Of a DNA stretch of 64,000 nt, positions 1 through 9,962 are shown in pieces (position 1 is the stretch's first letter; each line of letters opens with the position of its first letter). Source of the stretch: Manis javanica (lineage: Eukaryota; Chordata; Mammalia; Pholidota; Manidae). The position numbers were made by a program, and so were the translations under genes. The DNA is taken from positions 43,296,501-43,360,500 of the forward strand of contig NC_133163.1 of the NCBI RefSeq assembly GCF_040802235.1. Direction: 5' to 3'. The notes beneath the pieces were generated by a model. It was not told the DNA's origin and made no database searches. It saw nothing but the letters and a program-made list of their open reading frames with translations.

Positions 1-2260
1 ATGACATATGATATGGAGCATTTTTCATATGCTTGCCATTTGTATATCTTCCTTGATGTGTTGTCTGTTAAGGTCTTTGGCCCATTTTTAAATCAGGTTG
101 TTTTCTTATTGTTGAATTTTAAGTGTTCTTCATATATTTTGCAGAATAGTCCTTTATCAGATAGGTCTTTTGCAAATGTTTTCTCCCAGTCTGCAGCTTG
201 TCTTCTCATTTTCGTGATGATGTCCCTCCCAGAGAAGAAGTTTTAATTCTAATGAAGTCAGATTATTATTTCTTTTATGGATGTCTTTGCTGTTGTATAT
301 AAAAAGGCATCATCATACACCAAGGTCAACCAGACTTTCTCTTATGTTATCTTCTAGGAGTTTTATAGTTTTATATTTCACATTTAGGTTTGCGATTAAT
401 TTTTAGTTAATTTTTTATAGGGTCCTAAGATCTGTGCCTAGATTCATTGTTTTGTTTTTGTTTTTGCATGTAGATGTCCACTGTCCCACCACCATTTATT
501 GAAGGGACTATCCTCATTCCACTGTGTTGCTTTTGCTCCTTTGTCGAAGACCAGTTGACTACACGTGGATCTATGTCTGGGCTCTTTAATCTGTTCCACT
601 GATCTATTTGTCTATTCTTTTGCTAATATTGTTTTGATTACAGCATAAGAATAAGATGTGCATTAGCTTTATAGTAAATTTTCAAGTCAGGCAGCATCAG
701 CCCTCCACTTCTCTTCTCCTTCATTTTATTTTTTTTGTCTGTTCTGGGTCTTTTGCCTCTCCATAAACTTAGTCTGTTGATATCCATAAAATAATTTGCT
801 GAGGTTTTCATTGAGGTTGCATTGAATCTACAGATCAAGTTAAGAAGAACTGGTATCTTGACAATGTTGTCTTACTATCCACAAACACAGAATCACTCTC
901 CAGTTCTTTGAATTCATTCATCAGAGTTTTGTGGTTTTCCTAAAATATGTAGATCTTCTACATATTTTGTTAGATTTATACCTAAGTACTTCATTTCTAA
1001 AGGTGCTAATGTGATACTGTGTTTTTAATTTTGAATTCTACTTGTTCGTTGTTGATATATAGGAAAGCATTTGACTTGTATATTAACCTTGTGTCCTGAA
1101 AATGTGCTGTAATCACTTATTAGTTTCAGGAGAATTTTTTATTGAATTTTTTGGATTTTCTACATAGGTGATTATGTCATCTACAAACAAAGACAGTTTT
1201 ATGTCTTCCTTCTCAATCTGTATAATTTTTATTTCATCTTATTATTATTTTGCCTTATTGTATTGGCAAGAACTTCTGGCACCATATTGAAAGGGGACAT
1301 AGTCTGTGTGTATTTTGGGATTGTCCAGTTATCTATTACTGATTTCTAGTTTCATTCGACGGTGGCTTGACAGCAGATATTATATGATTTCTATTCTTTT
1401 AAGTTTGTTACATGTGTTTATGGCCCAGAATATGTCTATTTTGATGAATGTTCCATGTGAGCTTGGGAAAAATGTGTATTCTGTTGTTGGGTGAAGTAGT
1501 CTATAGATGTCCACTGTATCCAGTTGATTGATAGTGTTGTTGAATTCAGTGAGAATTCACCAGGGTATTTAACTGATTTTCACCTTCTGGATCTGTCCAT
1601 TTCTTAGATCTGTTGAAGTTTCCAACTATGATAGTGGATTCATCTATTTTTCTTTGCAGTTCTATCTATTTTTGCCTCATGTAACTTGATATTCTGTTGT
1701 TAGGCATACACATTAAGATACACATTAATAATACATATACATGTTAAGAATTGCTATGTCTCCTTGGAGAAGAGACTCCTTTCTCATTGTGTAATGTCCT
1801 TTTTTATCTCTGATAACTTTCCTTACTTTGAAGGCTACTGTCTTTAATTAATATAGCTAGTCTGACTTTCTTTTGGTTAGCATTAGCATGGTATATTTTT
1901 CTCCATCCATTTACTTTTAATCTATAGGTATCTTTATATTTAAAGTTGCTTCACAGTTTTTTGATCCACTCTGACAACCTCTGTCTTTTTGGTGGTGCTT
2001 TTACACGATTGACAGTCAAAGCAATTATTGATATAGTTGTACTAACATCTACCATACTCATTACTGGCTTCTATTTGTTGCCCTTATTCTCTGTCCCTAT
2101 CTTTCTCTTCCACTCTTTTTCTGTCTATTGTGATTTAAATTGAACATTTTATATGATTCCATTTTTTCTTCTTTCTTAGTATAATCTTTTTTCACTTTTT
2201 AGTGGTTGCCCTATCCTTCTTCTTTAGTAACAGAAATTTCTAATTTTTAGTTAGACACAT
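1..2260 (-). mobile_element. Old L1 (L1M-type) ORF2 remnant, cut by window start
   Basis: Reverse-complement L1 ORF2 sequence runs from the window edge. Minus-strand reading gives ORF2 C-terminal, then reverse transcriptase, then endonuclease-like segments, all broken by stops and deletions. A 66-codon minus frame at 638-838 carries the L1-typical text LMLPDLKIYYKA. Part of the middle is missing around 1240-1310, where RT-like sequence jumps towards endonuclease-like sequence. It is more diverged than the other L1s here, so it is an older family. The right edge near 2260 is approximate. Confidence 0.85.
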
Positions 2261-2274
2261 TGTCATCTGGTTAA

Positions 2275-2660
2275 AAGAATTTGCTTCTCTATCTCCCTTG
2301 TAGCTAAGTGTGGTAAATGATTGAAGTTTGGCCAATGGCATGCAAAAAGAAATGTGTGTAATTTTGGTTAAGTGTCCTCAAAGGGAAGAGGTATACTCTT
2401 CCTTAATTCTCCTTTATGCTTGGAAGGTGGATATGATGGCTGGAACTTGAGCAGACATTTTAGAGCATGAGATGGCACACAAATGATGGTAGAACATTAC
2501 TAGAGAGTTCCTAGTCCTTGATGATCATGGAACTCTGTGCTGGCCCTGGGCTGCCTTCTCTCGACTTATGTGAGAAAGAAAGATGCATCTATCTTGTTTA
2601 GCCTCTGTTTGGTTTTTTGGTTATTGTTTTTATTTATTTATTTTGCGATGTTATTATATG
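2275..2660 (+). repeat. Unassigned interspersed repeat, resembles the one at 42900-43200
   Basis: The block begins with a 'cccttgtagctaagtgtgg' type motif followed by a 'gccaatggcatg' motif. It has the feel of a dispersed mammalian LTR-like repeat. A block near 42950 shows the same order of motifs (CTAG-GGTCATGTGAC, then GAGATGTGAGCAGAAG). I cannot name the family with certainty. Its right part is included in the inverted-repeat arm at 2454-2766. Confidence 0.45.
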
Positions 2661-2766
2661 TAACCAAAACTAGTCTTAATAGATACATCTGCTTTCTATT
2701 GCTTATTATGGTTCTGTTATCTATTAAGTCACACAAATCTTTCCTTTAATGTGGAGAAAGCTGAGA
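2454..2766. repeat. Left arm of 313-bp inverted repeat
   Basis: This arm is the reverse complement of 3657-3970. I count about 21 differences over about 314 positions (about 93% identity). The arm starts inside the repeat at 2275-2660 and continues past it into AT-rich sequence. The matching region is therefore not a single transposon end. Confidence 0.9.
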
Positions 2767-3656
2767 GATTTTTTCAGAGATCCAAAACTTAGAAACTTGT
2801 TGATACACTGAGTGTATCTTATAGCCCAACTTTTGCAAAAAAAAACTACAAAACAACAATGACAATGAAATATACAGCTAAATTTTATAGCTAAATAAAT
2901 AAGGCACAATAAAGAAAAAACTAAATAAAAGATATATTCTGGAGGGGTAAATGATTTGCCAGGTTTAAGTACCCCTTCTTCCTGTCAGCATTTCTTCAGA
3001 AAAGGAACCTATTCTGATATCTTGATGCTTACTAATCAACATGGAAAACCGCAAACTGGCGTCCTGGTTCTCAGCAATACCTGGTGCTAGCATTAATCCT
3101 ATTATTTCAATACTTTTTAAAAAATCAATGCAACCCAGCTGCCATTTTTTTTTGCACTTAGTGAATTGAAGCCCTCAGCTGGCGTGCATCACACTTTCAC
3201 ATGTGTGAAAAACTGATATTCACAACATAAGTCATCATTCCTTTCTCTCCTGAGACTATGCACATGACTCAATATCTACCTTAGAGCTTCAGAGACCTGC
3301 CAGCTCAGTTTCAGGAAAATAGTCCAACACCATCTCCTAGACACAAGATGTCATTTCTCAAAACATTTTTTAAAAGCACTTTGTGCTTTCTTCAAACAGG
3401 TGAATGACGTTGTTGGCATTTCTTTAGGAAGGCAATTAGTGAACGGGGTATTATTCTCCAGTGGAGAATCCTGGGGTAGGTTAGCAAGATCTGGGGAACC
3501 TAGTTTACTCCTCTACAAGGCAAGATCATGAATAGAGGGTTCTACAATTGAAGCAAGAAGGGTAGATAACTTTTTCAGAAGGCTTTGTATGACTCACACA
3601 TTTTATGAGAATAAAAGTAGTGTCTGTCTTAAATTAATAAAAGTACTGTCTTAAAT
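2767..3656. other. Spacer of the inverted repeat, no gene seen
   Basis: This is AT-rich sequence with short A-runs near 2837 and T-runs near 3147. I see no recognisable repeat or coding frame. It forms the 890-bp loop between the two inverted arms. Confidence 0.6.
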
Positions 3657-3970
3657 TCTCAGCTTTCTCCACATAAAAGGAAAGATTTGTGTGACTTAAT
3701 AGATAACAGAACCATAATGAGCTATAAAAAAGCAGATGTATCTATTAAGACTAGTTTTGGCTACATATAATAACATTGCAAAATAAATAAATAAAAATAA
3801 TAACCAAAAAACCAAACAGAGGCTAAACAAGATAGATGTGTCTTTCTTTCTCAAATAAGTCGAGAGTAGGCAGCCCAGGGCCAGCAGAGAGTTCCATGAT
3901 CATCAAGGACTAGGAACTCTCCAGTGGTGCTCTATCATCATTTGTATGCCATCTCATGCTCCAAAATGTC
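3657..3970. repeat. Right arm of 313-bp inverted repeat
   Basis: Reverse complement of 2454-2766 at about 93% identity. Homology ends sharply at 3970 ('ccaaaatgtc'), whereas the left copy continues into the rest of its repeat. The right arm is therefore likely the duplicated, truncated copy. Confidence 0.9.
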
Positions 3971-4039
3971 CAAATGGGCTTAGATCTGGCAAAGAATTCA
4001 AAGAAAAGAACTAGCAGTTAGAATGTTTGGTTTTTATTT

Positions 4040-4545
4040 GTACTTTTCTCTCTTTCTAGATCAGTCATGGTAAATGTATGTGTGGATAAAATGAGATTTC
4101 CTGTGGCCAGGATTCTCACCTGGCCCTGGTTGACTAGCTCACTGCACACTTGTGGGCAGTACATGGCTGTTGACTCTATATAAAGAGCTCTGCCCAGTGC
4201 TCTGGGCATGACACAGTGGCAGGGCTGCAAGGCTGCAGGAGAGCAGAGCAGAGGCTGGAGTGGTGGCAGTGCCGAGGACAGAGGCCCAGAGGACAGCTGT
4301 GCGGGACAACTGTGCAGAGAGGCACAGGGGATGGCTGTGCGGACAGAGGGGCCCAGAGGCAGAGACCAGCTTGCTGCATGCAGACTCACTCTGAGTGAAT
4401 GGGATTCTAGTGACTGACCGGCCACCTGGAAATAACGTTGGGTATAACCCTTTCACCCCAAGAACATTTTGCTGTCAATTTCTTTGGTCACATTGAATCC
4501 ACAGCGAACTTGCCTGGGGCTGAAACCCATTGGCAAGACAGTATG
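4040..4545 (+). mobile_element. LTR-like block with promoter-type sequence (solo LTR candidate)
   Basis: A GC-rich block stands out from its AT-rich surroundings. It has a TATA box (TATATAAAG, 4177-4185) followed by a 'gagctctgcccagtgctctgggc' type R-region start, then about 200 bp of purine-rich GC sequence. It ends in a segment like the 3' part of retroviral LTRs ('aacttgcctggggctgaaac'). Open frames on both strands here overlap each other and have no recognisable domain. No primer-binding site or internal retroviral sequence follows, so a solitary LTR is the best reading. Both edges are approximate and the family is not identified. Confidence 0.5.
4177..4185 (+). promoter_or_regulatory. 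TATA box in the LTR-like block
   Basis: TATATAAAG lies about 30 bp upstream of a GC-rich transition, as expected for an LTR core promoter. Activity is not known. Confidence 0.4.
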
Positions 4546-5964
4546 GCACTTTTATCATTCAGTTTCTCTTTCCTCCCACAAGGAACATTGTTGATTCTTT
4601 GCATGCCTGCTTTCTGAGTCCAGATGTAACTCCAGAATACTTCTCAACACAGCAGTTAATCTACCAGCAATCTACTGGCTTTGTCATAACAATAATTATT
4701 GGTTCCCTGCTCTGGATGCTTGAAAATTTGGTGAATGTTATTTTCTCCAATGCAGTTGGATGGAAGCCAAGGCTGTATTATTGCATCTGAGATTGCTGGA
4801 GTTTCTAGTCAATCTAGATTTAAAACACACCCAGGGTGCCTCATCCAGTTCCAAGTTCCAGTTTGTTTCAGTTGAATTATAAACATAAGGAGACCTGTAC
4901 AGTAACCTCAGTCTGGAATCCTTTTTAACTTTTATAATACCTCCCCTCTCTTTAACTTTATTTTGCCCACATCTAGTATATCTGCAATATTTTTTTCGTC
5001 TGGACCTTTATCAGGTTTTATAGGAACAACAACTCTCTTTCTTTATGAGCTCACATTTCATCAGCTTACATAATATTTAATTAAGTTGCATAATTAAAAT
5101 AACCTGATGTAAACAGATTTGGGAACAATCCTAGCTGAATCTCAGGAGACATACAGCAGTGAGAGCAGAAAACAGGAACATAGCTCCTGGTGCTGACCTT
5201 TCTGCTTTTCCCAAGCCTTGGGGAAGATATTCCACCGATGCAGTGGATGGGGTCTGCTCATCCTCTGAGTCAGTTAAACCAGGGTCAGTTAGGGACTCCA
5301 CTGTCAAACAGAAGCCCCTGACTTTAACTAAGTAGTACCTTGGCATGATTTCCTTTTTTCATGCATGTTTTCTTTAAAAAGGAAACCAATTAGCTCTAAA
5401 TGTCCTTATTACTTTTTCTGGAGGGGGAGCAAAAAATTCACCCTTTTCCCTGAGCAGGGGAGTAGTAAATATTTTTTAATGCAGTGGTTTTCCTTTTTTT
5501 TGAACACAGATAGTGTACATGAAAAACATGATGCAGTGCTGTCAGCATCGGACAGCATTCTGGGTCCTGAGTCTGCACACACCTTGGCAGCTGGCCCTGT
5601 GATGGCAGAACCTCTCACCTCACCTTTATTGTTTACTATTGTCCCCCAGGATGGTCAAAATAAAGTACCTTTCTTTCTCTAGGGTAACCTCTGTTGAATC
5701 ACGACTGCCAGCCTAACCTTTTTGAGCTCCAGTTTACCTTTCTTGACTGTGGCCATCATCATGTCACCCACACCAACAGTGGGAAGTCTGCTCAGCTATC
5801 TTGAGATTTACTTCACAGAGATACACAGAATTTTGGAATCTATGTTGTCAGCTCAGTTGGTCATGCTCCTACCAGAAGACCCAGGGAAATGTGGAATTTT
5901 GCACTGGAGAACCGACCACATCCTTGTTTCTGTATCTTGAATACAGGAAAAGGCCACATTGCTA
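4546..5964. other. No gene recognised
   Basis: Apparently unique sequence. Short frames at 4530-4790 and 5365-5682 have no domain I recognise and no splice or start context to support them. Confidence 0.5.
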
Positions 5965-6285
5965 TTTTTTTAAATTGTTGTAAAAAAAGTATATAACATA
6001 AAATTTATCCTTTGAACGCTTTTTGAGTGTCTAATTGAGTGTAGTCTTATGTTGTGCAACCATTGCCACATCTCTCTTTAAGAACTTTTTCCTCCCCTAA
6101 CAGGAACTCATACCCATTAACCTCTAACTCCACATTCCTCCCCCAACCCCTGGCAACCACCATGCTGCTTTCTGTTTCTAGGCATTCTGTTATAAATGGA
6201 ATTGTATAATAAGTGTCCTTTTGTGACTGGCTTCTTTCACTTAGCATCATGTCTTCAAGCTTCATCCGTGTTGTTCCACTGGTTT
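5965..6285 (-). mobile_element. Old L1 3' end (L1M-type)
   Basis: In minus orientation this matches the classic L1M terminal text: a 'gtgaaagaagccagtcacaaaa' type start, 'ggttgccaggggttggggg', the 'ttgcacaac' segment and a final 'aattttatgttatatac'. It is a short 5'-truncated fragment with no coding potential. Confidence 0.8.
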
Positions 6286-8844
6286 TTAAATGATTTTCCC
6301 ACTCAGACTACACTGTCATAGTCTAGTCTTCTGTACACCCCCAAGAAGACCAGGAGATTGCCTCTCTTCCTCCCGCCTCCAGGAAAGTAGTAGTTACCTG
6401 GCCTCCTGCTCTCACAAGTGTGAATGTCAGCTATGGCCTTTTGGGGGGACCATCCCACAGTCCCCCAGACATGGTTGCTGGGCCTCGTATGTCCTTTCGG
6501 AGGTTCTAGGATTTCCAAATGTCTATTAAATCTTCTGCAACAATCAATTCAAATACACAAGTTTGGCTACTCAAATTACTTTTTCCAAAAGTACTTTAAA
6601 ATGCATTAAGTTATTAATTGCCTGCTGGTACTTTAATCAAATGGGAAAATTGACATAGCCAGAGGCATGTATTTTTGTAGAAAGAAAATTTATTTAAGAA
6701 GAAACAGCAGCTCTTACTGCTTAATTTAAACTGAGAAAACTGTGGAAAATCAACTGCTATGGAAAATTAATAAAACATTTCCAGCTGCAAACAGTGACTA
6801 ATTGTACAAGATGAATACTGCCCAGAATTAATAACTTGCAGCCTTCTGTGTGAAGAACCCCCCACCACTTCAATTTACTGGGAGATTAAATTACTTCTAA
6901 GTTTGCCATATTAAAACAGAACATGAATAAAACGTTAGTGAACGCACATCTATTATTTACTGTCTGTGATATGGATATAATTATTTCCAAACAACTACAA
7001 TGTGACGTGACCAGTAATATTTAAATGACTCTTTTAGCAAGAAAATCTACTGCAACATTTTTTACCCCAAAGAAAAAAAAACCTTTTTATTTCTAAAGTA
7101 ATAACATGATGACTAGTGGACTTCAAAGGTAATACATCCCTGCCCCAGTGGACTGAAATGTGCTCATTTTCCAAGCTTATATTTGTCTCACTAGATATTG
7201 CTTTGAGGAGTATGTGCTGCAAAAAATCTTAGCATTTCATTTATGAGCTCTGATCTTAAGTGGTATCCTGTCCCACACCCCAGAGGAAACCAATGTGTCC
7301 CAGAACAACATGGCCAACACCCTTTAAAAGCTTCTCCTCACGCATGGTGTGACCATGAGCACATATGCCCAGCTGCATAGATTCCTTTATGGCAAGCAGA
7401 AGGGAAGGCCAGAAATATTTCCTGAAGAAATGGGGTTCATTCATAAGGGACATACATCAGAACAGACCCCATCAACATCATGCACATATTCTCCAAGCTT
7501 GCTCGACACTGCATTCTCTTGTGGACCTTGGTGATAAAATGAGTATTAAATAACATAAACAAATGTTGTTCTTTTTCCATCTCTCTTGCCAGGATTGGTT
7601 TATTTTCTTGCCCTAAAAAAAGCTGCCAAGAGGGTCTGTCAGCATTCCTAGTACATTAAACCCTGAGATCCTGAGAAACAAGGAACTTTAAGGAGATGCC
7701 ACTTAATGACCAGGAGAGATGTATTCAAGTGAGAGGGATAAAGAAAAGAAATTCAGAAAACTAGGAGTTCTATTTTTATGGACTGATGGGATGTTTTTAG
7801 GTTTGTTTTGATTGCTTGTTTGTTTTTAAAGTTTTAGAGATTAGAAAATAACTCAAAAAACCAAGAGGGAATGAGCCAATTTGATATGTATGTTGAGGAG
7901 ACATATCAAAGATGGAGATTTTCTTCTCTCAGTGGAGAGGCATTGCCTCTGTCGGCTGTGTATCCTTTAATGCTCACACAGAGGGTACACTCAGCTCTTG
8001 CCATTTGATATTGCTGGCAGGAAGGTCTGAGTATGGGCCTGGAGAGAATAAAGGCATGTTGTTTAGAAATGCAGAGGCTTAACCTGAAGCATAACTGGTT
8101 TGGGGTTTACCACAGAAGTTATCTGGACATATCATTGATTTCCAGGTTTTAAATGTAATTCTAAACAAGATCTGGCCACACAGCCTCTGCTGTGTGATAT
8201 AGAAAGACTTTATCTGCCACCAAATGCCACTCAGACTTAATGCTGGAGCGGTGGATTGTATAAATTGGGGCATTCTTTGAGGCCTGTAAGCTTTATGGCC
8301 TCTCAGAGAAGGAAAGATGAGGCCTGCTTCCTCTTTCCCTAGAACACTTTCTAGGTTGTTCTTTTCTGCATATTTGGGTTCACTTTGGTTTCCTACTTTT
8401 AGAAACAGGGAAACCTTGCATTAGCAGGCCCAGCCTTATCTGTCGGCCACGCAGGCAGTGGCAGATGCCAGTGGGCTGAGCAGCCACAGGGAAGGTTCCT
8501 TGGCCCGGGAACGCCTGCCTTCCCTACTGGCAAGTGTGAGGCAAACACCCCCAAAATAGGCATTGGTTGACTTGTCCTGCTCGTAACAACTACCAAGCAG
8601 GAGCGGACAGTGTGGGTCACCAGCCCCTGAAGTGCAGCACGAAGGGAGAAGGGGGACACAGGACACACAGTCAGGCTGTCTGGCCCTGAATTGGCTCCCA
8701 CCCTTTAGAAGTGGCAGACTGACCTGCTCTCTTGCCTCCACACAGCATTTCAGGTATGGTGTTTGCTCCAACCTTAAATTAAAACAGGACATATAAGAAG
8801 TATAAATTTTCCCTGAAGAGTTGTCTACACTTAGTGTCTCCAAC
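6286..8844. other. No gene recognised
   Basis: Mostly unique sequence. A GC-richer patch at about 8400-8720 contains overlapping frames on one strand with no recognisable domain. I see no convincing exon. Confidence 0.5.
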
Positions 8845-9257
8845 TCCCTTCATTTTCCTTGAACCCATTTCAGTCAGACTTCATCCCTGCTGTTTCTTCA
8901 GAACTGCCTTTATCAAGGTCATCATGACCTTCACATTGTCAACCCCAGTGGTCATCTCCTGGCCCTCCTGTTATTTGTCTGGCAGGAACATCTTACCCAG
9001 TTCATCTTTCTTTTCTTTTGAATCACTTTTTGTGCTCAGCTACCACGAGGCCACTCTCTTCTTGTTTTCTTTCTGCTTCCCTGACCACCCCTCAGTCCAC
9101 TTCTCATGGTTTGTCTCCTTAAATTGTGGCACTATTACCATCTCATATATAATATATTCTATTTATTATTTGATTATTATCTCTTTCTCCCCAGCTAGAT
9201 TATAACCTCCAGGAGGGCAGGGAATTTGTGTCTTGCTCATGTAGTCCTGATTCATGG

Positions 9258-9270
9258 TAGACACTTATTA
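9258..9270. repeat. TSD, left copy, of the small L1 insert
   Basis: TAGACACTTATTA (13 bp), repeated exactly at 9429-9441. Confidence 0.95.
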
Positions 9271-9428
9271 TTATTTTTATTGAAGTATCATTGATATACA
9301 CTCTTATGAAGGTTTCATATGAAAAACAATGTGGTTACTACATTCACCCATATTATCAAGTTCCCCCAACACCCCATTGCAGTCACTGTCCATCAGTGTA
9401 GAAAAATGCCACATAGTCACTACTTCAG
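9271..9428 (-). mobile_element. 158-bp 5'-truncated L1 3' tail inserted in L2
   Basis: The fragment starts with a T-rich tail and contains L1 3' UTR text ('ccattgcagtcactgtccatcagtgta') shared with the larger L1s here. It is flanked by an exact 13-bp duplication. Its terminal segment ('cactcttatgaaggtttcat') differs from the other L1 3' ends in the window, so it belongs to a different 3' UTR subfamily. Confidence 0.92.
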
Positions 9429-9441
9429 TAGACACTTATTA
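9429..9441. repeat. TSD, right copy, of the small L1 insert
   Basis: Exact repeat of 9258-9270. Confidence 0.95.
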
Positions 9442-9604
9442 AATATTGCTGTAATGTTGAAGAACACACTGACTTAGAATACTTCACCTAAATCGATTTA
9501 GCAATGTCCTTTTTTACAAGGTATATGACATTAATACAGTAGAATCATATCTTGCATAGGGATTAGGCACTGAAGTCACCCTTTGAGGAGAAAATCTCAT
9601 ACAA

Positions 9605-9618
9605 TCAAAAACCCACTC
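9605..9618. repeat. TSD, left copy, of L1-I
   Basis: TCAAAAACCCACTC (14 bp), repeated exactly at 15891-15904. Confidence 0.95.
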
Positions 9619-9962
9619 CTTTTTCTTATTTTGCTATCATTAATGTACAAATACATGGCCAACATTATGGTTACGAGACTCCCCCCATCATCAAGTCCCC
9701 ACCACATACCCCATTACACTAACTATACATCAGCACAGTAAGATGCTGTAGAATCATTACTTGTCTTCTTTGTGTTATACCACCTTCCTCATGTCCCCAA
9801 CCCTACATTATACATGCTAATGCCCCTTTTTCCTCCTTATCCCTCCCTTCCCACCCATCCTCCCTGATCCCTTTCCCTTTGGTAACTGTTAGTCCATTCT
9901 TGGGTTCTGTGAGTCTGCTGCTGTTTTTTCCTTCAGTTTTTTTTCTTTGTTCTTATACTCCA

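Larger units (their letters stand above)
8845..9465 (+). mobile_element. L2 (CR1-clade LINE) fragment, split by an L1 insertion
   Basis: Sequence such as 'ctttatcaaggtcatcatgacctt' followed by 'tccctgaccaccc' and the 3' terminal 'ctccaggagggcagggaattt...agacacttattaaatatt' follows the L2 consensus order in plus orientation. Internal parts are deleted. The 3' end is interrupted at 9271-9428 by an L1 tail. With that insert and one TSD copy removed, the L2 3' end reads continuously across 9270/9442. Confidence 0.8.

Noticed and set aside
4018..4456. Three overlapping minus and two plus frames of 60-135 codons
   Set aside because: All lie in the GC-rich LTR-like block, overlap in several phases and show no domain; typical of GC-rich non-coding sequence.
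8436..8843. 135-codon minus frame in a GC-richer patch
   Set aside because: Overlaps another frame of similar length, has no domain and no start or splice context.
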